Below are positions 55,506 through 64,000 of a stretch of DNA of 64,000 nucleotides, in pieces. Made by a program: the position numbers and the translations under genes. The notes under the pieces are model-generated. The model searched no databases. It was not told where the DNA came from and saw only the letters and a program-made list of their open reading frames with translations. The first letter of the stretch is position 1, and the number at the start of each line of letters is the position of its first letter. This DNA comes from Eubacterium sp. AF22-9 (GTDB taxonomy: Bacteria; Bacillota; Clostridia; Lachnospirales; Lachnospiraceae), in assembly GCA_003458705.1 (NCBI GenBank), contig QRVH01000003.1, positions 1 to 64,000 of the forward strand, read 5' to 3'.

Positions 55506-57940
55506 TTTCCATAATCCTCATATGCAGCTATCTGTATATCGTCAAATGTAGTATTTTCCCTGTACACCTGCAAAGCCATGTCAAGAAGCGGAAACATCAT
55601 AACTGCCCCTGTTCCTTCGCCTAACGCAAGCTCTGCATGAATAACAGCTTTCTTTCCCAGACTGTCAAGAAGTACTTTCATTGCCGGTTCTTTTCCCTGA
55701 TGCGATACAATAATGTAATCATTAATCTCCGGCTGCAGCTTCACAGCAATAAGTGCCGCAACCGTCGCGATAACACCATCAGCAACAACTGGTATCCCAT
55801 ACACTGCTCCTCCGATATACACTCCCACAAGTCCTGCTATATCAAGTCCGCCTATACTCTGTAAAAGTTTCAATGGATTATCTGCGTATCTGCCATACAT
55901 TTCTTTAGCCTTTGCAATGACTTCCACTTTCCTTTTAAGCCCTGAATCATCAAGTCCTGCACCTCTTCCGGTAACAGCTTCCGGCTCAAGGTTTAATAAT
56001 ATACTTGCAAGTGCTGTACTCGTAGTTGTATTGCCAATCCCCATCTCTCCTGTGGCAAGAATGTTATATCCTTGTTCACTGCACCATTCTACCTGCTTAA
56101 TTCCTTCGTGGACTGCCTGTATAAGCTGTTCCTGTGACATTGCAGGTTCTTTAAGGAAATTTCTCGTACCTGTCATAACACGCCTGTTTACAAGATCTTT
56201 ATAAGTTCCTACATCTGTTCCATCTGCAAGTTTATCTGCTGCAATACCTATATTCACAGGAATCACATCTGTTTTACTGCAAGCTGCCATTCTGCATACA
56301 CTCGATATTCCATCCGCCATATTGCAGCTTACAACTGCGGTCACATCCTGTCCTGTCTGTGTAATTCCCTCTTCAACTATTCCGTTATCTGCACACATTA
56401 CAATAACAGCCCTTTTGTCTATATGTACATCCACTGTATTCTGGATTCCTGCTATCTGTGTTATTATTTCTTCCATAAGCCCAAGACCATGTAATGGCTT
56501 TGCTATTCCATTCCAGTGAGCTTTTGCTTTCATCACAGCGTCTCTATTAATACCTTTTATCTTATCCAGCTCCGGAATAAGTTCTGCTTCCTGTCTGCTG
56601 TTCTTCTTATACTTCATGCATGCATCCATGAATCTTTCTGCTACATTTTCATTACCATAAAAATAAATGTGTGGAAATCCGGCATATAAAGTATCACTTC
56701 CGTAACCGGCAGAAGCTGTGCTGTTATCAGAAGCCTTTATGACTTCATAATCACTACCCGGACAATCACTGTTCCAGTAATGAAATTCATGTGCACGGAA
56801 GCTTTGATTTTTATCTGCAAGCATTGTATTTTTTACAGACTTAACGCTCATGTACCCGAAACGCTGTAATTTCCCGGCATTATACCCTGTCCCTCTGATA
56901 ATTCCTGCCATTGGATATTTTTCTTTATCCGGAGTTTCAAGATACTCATGCAGATATAGAAACCCGCCACACTCAGCTATACACGGAAGACCTGACTGTA
57001 TCCTGCCAGCAATATCCTTTCGCATTGATATATTTTCTGACAGTTCTTCTGCATGAAGCTCAGGATATCCTCCATATAACAATAATCCGTCTATATTCTC
57101 AGGAAGAATGCTGTCTTTAAGAGGGCTGAAATATGTAAGTTCACATCCACTCTGTCTTAAATAATCAAGGTTATCTTCATAAAGAAAACAGAATGCTTCA
57201 TCCTTTGCAACTGCTATTCTTAGATTTCTCTTTTTCTTTTCTTTGTAATGTATTTCATTCTCTGAGGCATTTTCTGCAATCTTAAGAATCCCGTCTATAT
57301 CCAGTGTTTCTTTCATCTGACTTGCAATACAGGTGACTTTTTCCTGAAAATGTTCAACCTCTGCCGATGTAACAAGTCCAAGATGACGGCTTTCAAGAAC
57401 GGCCTCCTTCTTATATGGCAGATAGCCTAATGGTTCTATCCCCATCTCTTTAACCATCTGTGCAGCATCTTTATATAATCTGGATGATAAATTATTAAAT
57501 ATCACACCTCTGATATGACTATCTTTTTCATATCCTGTATATCCTTTTATGACTGCACCTATTGAATTACTCATCCCACGGCAGTTTACTATAAGTATAA
57601 CCGGTGTATCCGTAATGCCTGCTATATCATAGGAGCTTCCCTTCGTGCCAAAGCCCTGGCCGTCAAAGTATCCCATAACGCCCTCAACTACAGTTATATC
57701 ACTCTCACATTCTTTGCGTGCAAGCAGATATTTTATTGTCTCATCATCACAGAACCAGCTGTCAAGATTGCCTGTACGCATATTCAGTACACGGGAATGA
57801 AACATAGAATCAATATAATCAGGTCCGCATTTTAATGCTGATGTCTTAAGTCCCATATCTTTAAAGCACTGGCATAAACCACAGACAATTGTTGTTTTAC
57901 CACATCCGCTGCCTGTTCCGGTTATCATTATACGACTCAT
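55499..57940 (-). CDS. CbiA-CobT fusion protein
   Basis: An 813-residue fusion. Residues 1 to about 445 are cobyrinate a,c-diamide synthase: P-loop GTGSGCGKTT (8-17), KCGPDYIDSMFH, glutaminase cysteine in CIAECGGFLYL (C324) and FRAHEFHYW. Residues about 455-813 are nicotinate-nucleotide dimethylbenzimidazole phosphoribosyltransferase: VMCADNGIVEEG, GEMGIGNTTTSTA, GRGAGLDD and the catalytic Glu in ALGEGTGAVM (E775). Both halves look complete. The join is an uninterrupted charged helix-like stretch (KKNSRQEAELIPELDKIK). The two reactions are not successive in the pathway. The start overlaps cbiET's stop by four bases. Confidence 0.93.
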   Translation of the reverse strand: MSRIMITGTGSGCGKTTIVCGLCQCFKDMGLKTSALKCGPDYIDSMFHSRVLNMRTGNLDSWFCDDETIKYLLARKECESDITVVEGVMGYFDGQGFGTKGSSYDIAGITDTPVILIVNCRGMSNSIGAVIKGYTGYEKDSHIRGVIFNNLSSRLYKDAAQMVKEMGIEPLGYLPYKKEAVLESRHLGLVTSAEVEHFQEKVTCIASQMKETLDIDGILKIAENASENEIHYKEKKKRNLRIAVAKDEAFCFLYEDNLDYLRQSGCELTYFSPLKDSILPENIDGLLLYGGYPELHAEELSENISMRKDIAGRIQSGLPCIAECGGFLYLHEYLETPDKEKYPMAGIIRGTGYNAGKLQRFGYMSVKSVKNTMLADKNQSFRAHEFHYWNSDCPGSDYEVIKASDNSTASAGYGSDTLYAGFPHIYFYGNENVAERFMDACMKYKKNSRQEAELIPELDKIKGINRDAVMKAKAHWNGIAKPLHGLGLMEEIITQIAGIQNTVDVHIDKRAVIVMCADNGIVEEGITQTGQDVTAVVSCNMADGISSVCRMAACSKTDVIPVNIGIAADKLADGTDVGTYKDLVNRRVMTGTRNFLKEPAMSQEQLIQAVHEGIKQVEWCSEQGYNILATGEMGIGNTTTSTALASILLNLEPEAVTGRGAGLDDSGLKRKVEVIAKAKEMYGRYADNPLKLLQSIGGLDIAGLVGVYIGGAVYGIPVVADGVIATVAALIAVKLQPEINDYIIVSHQGKEPAMKVLLDSLGKKAVIHAELALGEGTGAVMMFPLLDMALQVYRENTTFDDIQIAAYEDYGKC

Positions 57941-59127
57941 TGCATTCTCCTTCCCTCTATAATAAATACTGGATTATTTGCAGACATCATATGATATCTG
58001 CCTGTTTTCTTTATCTGCGTTACTGCAATCTGGACTATATCAAGTACGCTCATATTATTCTTTTCCATTAATGAAATCATATCCTGTAGTGTTTCTAAAG
58101 TTACTGCTGTAGCCACAACATGGACATTGGGATTTTTTCTAAGAATACTGTCAAAAATGTATTCTGATTCACCGCCACTTCCACCAATAAACACTTCATC
58201 CGGCACTGGCAGATTATCAATTACATCTGCTGCATTGCCATGTATAATCTCTATGTTATTAAGTCCGAATTTCTCTGCATTACGGGCAATAAGACTGCAT
58301 CCTTCTTCTGTTCTCTCAACCGCATATACAGTTCCGTATGGTGCATGCAGTGCAAGCTCTACCGAAACAGAACCTGTTCCTGCGCCTATATCATACACAC
58401 ATGAATTCTTTCTGACTGCCATACGGCTCATTACACCTGCCCGTATTTCCCTCTTAGTCATTGGCACATCTGAACGGATAAAATAACTGTCAGGAATTCC
58501 TGTTATAGAAAATGTATGTGAATAATCATTGTATACTGCCATTACAGTAAGCCCTGCTGACTCATATTCTGTAAATTCTGACACTTCACCACTGGATATC
58601 TTTTCATTTTCATATGAAAGATTTTCCCCTATCCAGACATGTGCCTTTGAAAGCCCCACACTCTGAAGCTGCTTACATATCTGTGATACATTTCCCTGTG
58701 TCAGAAAATATGTCATCTCATTCTGTAAAACTACAGGTATGTAACTCTGTTTTTTTCCATGCACACTTACAAATGCCGCATTTTCCCAAGGTTTGCCAAT
58801 TCTTGCGGCAAAATATATTACAGAAGATATTCCAGGCAGGATACGGTATTCATATTTTCCTTCAAGCGCATCTGCAAGCTTTCTTGTTCCACTGTAAAAT
58901 CCGGTATCACCAGACATAAGCACAACATATTCTTGTGCCTCTTCCTGCTCGATAATACTTACTATATTATCTGCTGTTACAGCATAAAATGTCTTTTTAT
59001 CCGGATATTCCTCTATCAACCGCTTTGAGCCTATTATAATTTCTGCATTATCAATTGCAGCTTTTACTTCCTCTGTAATGCAGCTTTTACTGCCTGGTCC
59101 CATTCCAGCTATAATTACCCTTTTCAT
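57937..59127 (-). CDS. cbiET: CbiE-CbiT fusion: cobalt-precorrin-7 C5- and -6B C15-methyltransferase/decarboxylase
   Basis: A 396-residue fusion. CbiE part (1 to about 200): MGPGSKSCIT and MSGDTGFYSG. CbiT part (about 210-396): VPMTKREIRAGVMSRM and the SAM loop VYDIGAGTGSVSVE (about 244-257). This fusion is common (as CobL). It works late in ring methylation. Confidence 0.95.
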   Translation of the reverse strand: MKRVIIAGMGPGSKSCITEEVKAAIDNAEIIIGSKRLIEEYPDKKTFYAVTADNIVSIIEQEEAQEYVVLMSGDTGFYSGTRKLADALEGKYEYRILPGISSVIYFAARIGKPWENAAFVSVHGKKQSYIPVVLQNEMTYFLTQGNVSQICKQLQSVGLSKAHVWIGENLSYENEKISSGEVSEFTEYESAGLTVMAVYNDYSHTFSITGIPDSYFIRSDVPMTKREIRAGVMSRMAVRKNSCVYDIGAGTGSVSVELALHAPYGTVYAVERTEEGCSLIARNAEKFGLNNIEIIHGNAADVIDNLPVPDEVFIGGSGGESEYIFDSILRKNPNVHVVATAVTLETLQDMISLMEKNNMSVLDIVQIAVTQIKKTGRYHMMSANNPVFIIEGRRMQ

Positions 59128-59148
59128 TACTCACTCCATCTTAACCTG

Positions 59149-59940
59149 TTAACACTGTGAATCGATATTTTCTTCAAGATACGCTATAATTTCCGAAAGC
59201 TTCTTGCCATCATTCTCCAATGGTCGCCTGATTACAATGCAGTCAGTTCCTGTATTTAGTGCTGCGGTTATTTTTTCTTCATACCCACCGTTATTTCCTG
59301 ATTCTTTTGTAACAAGCACTCCAATATTAAACTGCCTGATTACTGCTTCGTTTAATTCCTGTGAAAACGGTCCCTGCATTCCGATTAAATGTGCCGGCAT
59401 AATCCCTGCCTGTATTGCACTTTCCATCATCTGTGGATTAGGCAGAAGTCGAAGATAAAGTCTTTCCTTAAAATCCTTAATATGGACATACTCAGGTATG
59501 TTCTTGCTTCCTGTCGTCATAAGAACGTTTTTATGAATATATCTGTCTTCATTCAGCAGCCTGACTGCATCCTTCATTGTTTCAGTATATATGATATTGT
59601 CTGCATTATTACCAGCTTTTTCTATATTCTCTTCTCTTAATACCCTGACATAAAAAATGTGTCTGCTGTCACATGCCTCTTTTATATTGTGGGTAACCTG
59701 TGTGGCATACGGATGTGTTGCATCAATAACTATGTCAGGATGGATTGCCTTTATCTCATCAGACATCTGTTTCTCATCCATTTTCCCGACATGTATATGC
59801 ACATTATTCTGCCCAGGAAGCAGTTCTTTTCCATACTCAGTAGTTACATACACATGGGTAATACATTTTTTAACTGCAAGAAATTCACATATTCTGCGGC
59901 CTTCCGTTGTCCCGGCAAAAAGCATTATTGTCTTTTTCAT
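59149..59940 (-). CDS. cbiJ: Precorrin-6A reductase
   Basis: A 263-residue CbiJ/CobK: FAGTTEGRRICEFL at the start, IDATHPYATQVTHNIKEAC, TTGSKNIPEY, MQGPFSQELNEAVI and VTKESGNNGGYEEK. Reduces the ring with NADPH. Overlaps cbiH by four bases. Confidence 0.95.
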   Translation of the reverse strand: MKKTIMLFAGTTEGRRICEFLAVKKCITHVYVTTEYGKELLPGQNNVHIHVGKMDEKQMSDEIKAIHPDIVIDATHPYATQVTHNIKEACDSRHIFYVRVLREENIEKAGNNADNIIYTETMKDAVRLLNEDRYIHKNVLMTTGSKNIPEYVHIKDFKERLYLRLLPNPQMMESAIQAGIMPAHLIGMQGPFSQELNEAVIRQFNIGVLVTKESGNNGGYEEKITAALNTGTDCIVIRRPLENDGKKLSEIIAYLEENIDSQC

Positions 59941-60656
59941 ACAACCTTATATCCTCTCGGTGTAACCATCTTTCCATTAATAATCTTAGTATGGCTGTTT
60001 CCAATATAAACTGTCGTGAACATATCTGTCTTGAAATCAGCCAGCTCCTTTAATGTAAGAACCCCGGCTGTCTCATTATCCCTGCCTATATTCCTTACAT
60101 ATCCACATACTGTATCAGCCGGCTGTACTTCCATTACAATGTCACAGGCTTCTTTTAAATATCCTGCTCTCCTGCGGCTTGAAGGATTATATATGCACAT
60201 TACCATATCGCTTTCAGCCATTGCCCTGATTCTTTTCTTTATCAGTTCCCACGGAGTCATACAGTCACTTAAGCTTATAACCGCAAAATCATGTGACAAA
60301 GGTGCTCCGAGACAGGCAGCACCACTATTGGCGGCTGTGACACCTGATATTACCTTAATATCAGTTCCTTCATCTGCAAGTTCATATACCAGACTCGCCA
60401 TGCCATATACACCACTGTCTCCACTGCATACAAGTACTACATCCCTGCCTTCCTTTGCCATGTCTATGGCATACTGACAGCGCTCCTTTTCCTGCATCAT
60501 ATTAGTTGAATAATATTCTTTATCTGGAAAATACTGCTTCAATATATCAACATAAGTACTATAGCCAACTATTAACTGTGCTGACGATATTGCAGCTGAC
60601 GCTTCCAGTGTCATATTATCTTTTGCACCACTTCCAAAACCAACTATCTTAAGCAT
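59937..60656 (-). CDS. cbiH: Cobalt-precorrin-3B C17-methyltransferase
   Basis: A 239-residue SAM methyltransferase of the tetrapyrrole methylase fold: VGFGSGAKDNMTLEA, VCSGDSGVYGMASLV, SGVTAANSGAACLGAPLSHD, MCIYNPSSRRR. Ring-contraction step with CbiG. Confidence 0.95.
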   Translation of the reverse strand: MLKIVGFGSGAKDNMTLEASAAISSAQLIVGYSTYVDILKQYFPDKEYYSTNMMQEKERCQYAIDMAKEGRDVVLVCSGDSGVYGMASLVYELADEGTDIKVISGVTAANSGAACLGAPLSHDFAVISLSDCMTPWELIKKRIRAMAESDMVMCIYNPSSRRRAGYLKEACDIVMEVQPADTVCGYVRNIGRDNETAGVLTLKELADFKTDMFTTVYIGNSHTKIINGKMVTPRGYKVV

Positions 60657-60671
60657 ATCATACTCCTTAAT

Positions 60672-61724
60672 CTATACCATTTTATATACCGCAACAGTTA
60701 TTCCGTTATCTGCCGTTTTTCCTGCAAGCTTTCTGCCTCCACCCGATGCTGCACATGCGCTGCGCTCACATACATTATCCACACCTATCTGCTCATTTAC
60801 AAAAGCTGATGATGAAAAATCTCCCTCAATCTCTCTTAATGCTTCAGGTGTATATGTCCTGTATGGAACTTTAAATTTCCTTGCAAATTCAATAATTCCC
60901 TGTTCATCTGCTTTTCTGTCAACAGAGGAAGCTACTGCAATAGCTTCTGTCATCAGATTATTCATATCGAAAACCTTCTTAACCGCCTGCTCTATCTCTT
61001 CTGCTGTCTTTCCCTTTTTGCATCCGATTCCAACTGCCAGATTTTGTGGCACAAGTTTTAATGTTCTCTTAAATACCACATTTTCATCAGGATGAGAAAT
61101 TATCTGTACACCGCTTTCATATTTACCGTCTGCATTATCTGTATATGTAATCTGCCCATTCCATTGTTTTTCTGTCTCTCTTAACATTTTGACAAATGTT
61201 TCATCTCCTGTAATTCCAACAGCTTCCCCATTAAGTATCCGGCCTGATATATCCTGTATCATGACAGGATTAACTATTTTCATATTATGCTCTGCTGCAA
61301 ACATATCAACCGCAAACATTCCTCTTGTATCTGTAGCTGTAGTAATTACAGGTATTGCACCAATACTGTCTGCAAGTTCATTACACCATTCATTGGCACC
61401 ACCTATATGCCCTGAAAGCAATGAAATAAGAAATTTGCCACTCTCATCTGCAACGAGTACTGCCGGATCTGTTACCTTACTTTTAAGATATGGGGCTATT
61501 GTTCTTACCGCTATTGCAGCCGCGCATACAAATAATATCCTGTCGCATATTGCGAACTCGTTCTTAATAACACTGCCGACAGTGGCAAAAGAAACTGCAT
61601 CTTCCCTGTAATCATCCGCACATCTTTTATGGCAGTAAATTGTAACTTCTCCATCCGTCACCGTGGAAGCCTTTTTTGCCACCTTCATTCCCTCATGTGT
61701 AAATGTTATTATAACAGTTCTCAT
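60672..61724 (-). CDS. cbiG: Cobalt-precorrin-5A hydrolase
   Basis: A 350-residue CbiG with N-terminal, middle and C-terminal (GIGCKKGKTAEEIEQAVKKV) domains; middle motif SLLSGHIGGANEWCNELA. Opens the lactone to release acetaldehyde. Overlaps cbiF by four bases. Confidence 0.94.
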   Translation of the reverse strand: MRTVIITFTHEGMKVAKKASTVTDGEVTIYCHKRCADDYREDAVSFATVGSVIKNEFAICDRILFVCAAAIAVRTIAPYLKSKVTDPAVLVADESGKFLISLLSGHIGGANEWCNELADSIGAIPVITTATDTRGMFAVDMFAAEHNMKIVNPVMIQDISGRILNGEAVGITGDETFVKMLRETEKQWNGQITYTDNADGKYESGVQIISHPDENVVFKRTLKLVPQNLAVGIGCKKGKTAEEIEQAVKKVFDMNNLMTEAIAVASSVDRKADEQGIIEFARKFKVPYRTYTPEALREIEGDFSSSAFVNEQIGVDNVCERSACAASGGGRKLAGKTADNGITVAVYKMV

Positions 61725-62467
61725 TTTCTATACTCCGTTGTAAATTCAGGATCATATAACTTGGAAAATGAATATTTATCTCCTAAGAATTCTCCCACCA
61801 TTATAAGTGCTGTCTTTGTAATTCCTTCCTTTTCGGCCTCTCTGTCAAGATTTCCCAATGTGGTCTTTATACATTTTTCATCCCTCCAGCTTGCCTTATA
61901 GCATATTGCACATGGAGTATCCGGTGTATACGCTCCCTTATATAATTCTTCCTTAAGCTCCTTTAAATGTGATGAACTTAAGAATATAACCATTGAGGTT
62001 CCATGTGCCGCCAGCTTTGCAATGCTCTCATTATCCGGAACAGGTGTCCTTCCCGGCATCCTTGTAATAATTACTGACTGTGCAACCTCCGGCACTGTAT
62101 ATTCACAGTTCATTGCAGCTGCCGCAGCAAGAAAGCTGCTGACACCAGGACATATTTCACATGTAATTCCATGCTTCGCAAGTTCCTCAATCTGCTCCCT
62201 TATAGCCCCATAAAGTGAAGGATCTCCTGTATGCAGTCGCACTATATTCTTTCCTTCGCTCTCCGCTTTTACAATTACATCAATGACCTCATCCAGATTC
62301 ATGTATGCACTGTTATATATCTCACAGTCTTTTTTTGCATATTCAAGCAGTTCTTCATTTACAAGTGAACCTGCATATATAATCACATCTGCCTCATTAA
62401 GCATGCGCATACCGCGAACCGTAATTAAATCTTTAGCCCCAGGTCCTGCCCCGACAATTTTAACCAT
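61721..62467 (-). CDS. cbiF: Cobalt-precorrin-4 C11-methyltransferase
   Basis: A 248-residue tetrapyrrole methylase: VGAGPGAKDLITVRGMR, HTGDPSLYGAIREQIEEL, PGVSSFLAAAAAMNCEYT, IITRMPGRTPVP. Overlaps cbiD by eight bases. Confidence 0.95.
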   Translation of the reverse strand: MVKIVGAGPGAKDLITVRGMRMLNEADVIIYAGSLVNEELLEYAKKDCEIYNSAYMNLDEVIDVIVKAESEGKNIVRLHTGDPSLYGAIREQIEELAKHGITCEICPGVSSFLAAAAAMNCEYTVPEVAQSVIITRMPGRTPVPDNESIAKLAAHGTSMVIFLSSSHLKELKEELYKGAYTPDTPCAICYKASWRDEKCIKTTLGNLDREAEKEGITKTALIMVGEFLGDKYSFSKLYDPEFTTEYRK

Positions 62468-63614
62468 AATTATTCTCCATTATATCTTCTAACAGCTTAT
62501 CCGCTGTTTTTGTCTTACCTAATATTCCGTATTCATTAGAGAATACAATTGCCCCGATTCTTATTTTACCGCCGCTTCTTCTTTGCAATACATCCTCTAT
62601 GCGGATCATAAGCTGCTTCATTGTATTCTCAAGCATGTCCGATTTTTTCAATATATCAAGTGCAGCCTCTGTCGTGACACAGTCAAGTATTTTTCTTGCA
62701 GTATCAGCCTCTGCACCTGCTCTTATGGCACAGGCTGCCAGGACTTCCATACGCCCGTCTGCAGCTTTTGAATGTGTATTCATTATTCCTGCACCCAGTT
62801 TTACAAGTTTCCCTATGTGTCCTACAAGAAGCATCGCTTCTGCGCCTGCATCACACACCATATCTATTGTATCACCTATATAATTACTGCATTTGATACT
62901 TCTTTTAAGTTCAATTCCAAGAGTATTAAGCAGAAAATCCTGCCCATAATTTCCCGGTGCAATCAGAAGAACTTTTTCGCCTTCTGCTATATGCATTTTA
63001 ATTTCTGTCCTTATTGTATCAATAAGTGCCTGTTCACTCATAGGCTCTACTATTCCTGTTGTTCCAAGAATTGATATTCCCCCTGTTATTCCGAGGTTCG
63101 GATTAAATGTTTTCTTTGCAATTTCAACTCCCTGTGGTGCTGATATTACAACCTTTAAACTTCCCTCATAAGAATAATTCTCTGCTGCTTCCAATACACC
63201 TTCTTCAATCATTTTAAGCGGAACCGGATTAATTGCCGCTTCTCCTACCGGGCGCGACAGCCCTTTTTTAGTAATTCTTCCTACACCTGTTCCTCCATCT
63301 GTTACAACTCTTTTATCTGTGCTGTCACGTTCTATATAAGAAACACTGGCATATATTAATATTCCGTTAGTCACATCAGGATCATCCCCGCTGTCTTTTT
63401 TTATAGCACATGTAACACTGTCCTGTTCCATTGTTATTTCATAAACAGGCAGCGTAAGTTCTACTCCCATCGGAGTAATCACACTGACACTTTCAATTCT
63501 CCTGCCTGATAAAAGCATACATGCCGCCGCTTTCGCCGCTGCACAGGCACATGTTCCTGTTGTATATCCACATCGCATTTTTTTCTGATTCTTATATACA
63601 TATCTCTCTAACAT
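62460..63614 (-). CDS. cbiD: Cobalt-precorrin-5B C1-methyltransferase
   Basis: A 384-residue CbiD. The N-terminal MRCGYTTGTCACAAAKAA is diagnostic; DSGDDPDVTNGILIYA, TDGGTGVGRITKKGL and ILGTTGIVEPMSEQALIDT follow. The ATG at 63612-63614 overlaps the cbiC stop. Its presence shows the oxygen-independent route. Confidence 0.95.
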   Translation of the reverse strand: MLERYVYKNQKKMRCGYTTGTCACAAAKAAACMLLSGRRIESVSVITPMGVELTLPVYEITMEQDSVTCAIKKDSGDDPDVTNGILIYASVSYIERDSTDKRVVTDGGTGVGRITKKGLSRPVGEAAINPVPLKMIEEGVLEAAENYSYEGSLKVVISAPQGVEIAKKTFNPNLGITGGISILGTTGIVEPMSEQALIDTIRTEIKMHIAEGEKVLLIAPGNYGQDFLLNTLGIELKRSIKCSNYIGDTIDMVCDAGAEAMLLVGHIGKLVKLGAGIMNTHSKAADGRMEVLAACAIRAGAEADTARKILDCVTTEAALDILKKSDMLENTMKQLMIRIEDVLQRRSGGKIRIGAIVFSNEYGILGKTKTADKLLEDIMENNYG

Positions 63615-64000
63615 CTGCGCCACTCTTTATCATCATCTGCTGCCATATAAAACAATGCGTTCATAATTGCCGCTGCAACATTGCTTCCGCCTTTTCTGCC
63701 TCTTGCAACTATATATGGCATACCGCTTTCAATTATTTCTTCTTTTGCCTCAACTACATTTACAAACCCAACCGGAACTCCGATAACCAGTCTTGGTGCA
63801 AATGTGCCTTCATCATACAGTTCTCTTATTCTCATAAGTGCTGTTGGCGCATTTCCAACTACCATAATACATCCCGGATTGTCCTTTGCCGCCTTCTCCA
63901 CACTGACCACTGCCCTTGTTATCTCACGGCTTGCAGCTTCTTTTGCAACACCTTCATCTGCCATATAACAGTTAAGTGAGCATCCGAATTTTTCAGCCAT
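63608..64000 (-). CDS. cbiC: Precorrin-8X methylmutase, 5' part beyond the window
   Basis: The C-terminal 130 residues of CbiC: MVVGNAPTALMRIRELYDEG, VIGVPVGFVNVVEAKEEI and VARGRKGGSNVAAAIMNALF. The frame is open to the window edge, so about 80 N-terminal residues lie outside. Moves a methyl group to give hydrogenobyrinate/cobyrinate. Confidence 0.92.
   Translation of the reverse strand: MAEKFGCSLNCYMADEGVAKEAASREITRAVVSVEKAAKDNPGCIMVVGNAPTALMRIRELYDEGTFAPRLVIGVPVGFVNVVEAKEEIIESGMPYIVARGRKGGSNVAAAIMNALFYMAADDDKEWRRC

Noticed and set aside
1..64000. CRISPR array, tRNA or rRNA genes, prophage or defence island
   Set aside because: No regularly spaced repeats, no tRNA-like cloverleaf or rRNA stretch noticed, and no phage structural or defence genes among the readable frames.

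Overview
The window is AT-rich, densely packed DNA from an anaerobic Firmicute, most likely a gut Lachnospiraceae. The basis is the overall gene repertoire: a suf operon in the order C-B-D-S-U, the anaerobic (cbi) route to cobalamin, an IscU-type SufU, a MalY/PatB-type aminotransferase, a DUF3737 protein, conserved small Clostridia proteins and debris of a Tn1549-like conjugative element. Most genes lie on the minus strand. I saw no rRNA, tRNA or CRISPR array.

Layout. 1-7.3 kb: a frame-broken PrsW-type protease, peptidase T, a surface M6-type metalloprotease, a frameshifted lipoprotein nuclease, a small conserved protein, a GC-rich giant palindrome (6.16-6.54 kb) and a frameshifted small alarmone synthetase. 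7.3-19.1 kb: thrH, malY, DUF3737, the sufCBDSU operon with a recognisable promoter and terminator, a degenerate-GGDEF/EAL protein and glpK. 19.2-22.4 kb: a queuosine operon (queD-queE-folE-queC-queF) behind a class I preQ1 riboswitch with its own promoter and terminator. 22.4-29.2 kb: small accessory genes (macro domain, half-size YccF, PAS, PPOX, membrane proteins), an ECF sigma/anti-sigma pair, a decayed IS200 element and a frameshifted lipoprotein. 29.2-37.8 kb: a mosaic of conjugative-element debris (Cys-rich KTR protein, relaxosome/endopeptidase N-terminus, VirD4 coupling protein fragment, lipoprotein) interleaved with chromosomal-type genes (EFR1 ferredoxin plus Rrf2 regulator, ClbS/DfsB, peptide deformylase, esterase) and marked by a 30-bp direct repeat. 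37.9-41.3 kb: AraC regulator, MATE exporter, aldo/keto reductase. 41.6-47.5 kb: a potassium module (KtrB, KtrA, a small membrane protein, KdpD-like kinase, KdpE-like regulator) with an unusual 5' leader, preceded by an ABC-2 exporter pair. 47.8-64 kb: a frame-broken membrane protein with a 77-bp tandem duplication, an uncharacterised cysteine-rich protein, and a long cobalamin operon (cbiC-D-F-G-H-J-ET-A/cobT-cobU-cobS-cobU-like-phosphatase-cbiB-cobD-cbiP) that runs off the right edge.

How it works together. The cob/cbi genes form one almost gapless transcription unit covering corrin ring methylation, a,c- and side-chain amidation, aminopropanol attachment and nucleotide-loop assembly; cbiA and cobT are fused into one 813-residue protein. 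The que operon makes queuosine precursor and is predicted to be shut off by preQ1. The ktr/kdp genes couple a KtrAB transporter to a KdpDE-type sensor pair lacking the usual KdpFABC pump.

A striking window-wide pattern is at least ten reading-frame breaks, many being one-base changes in homopolymers. All fall in accessory genes; the suf, que, ktr/kdp and cobalamin genes are intact. Either real gene decay or consensus errors could explain this; the distribution favours real decay, but raw reads would decide. I found no clear novel defence or signalling system; the best candidates for something undescribed are the 6.3-kb palindrome, the ktrB leader hairpin, the CbiA-CobT fusion and the divergent second CobU-like protein.
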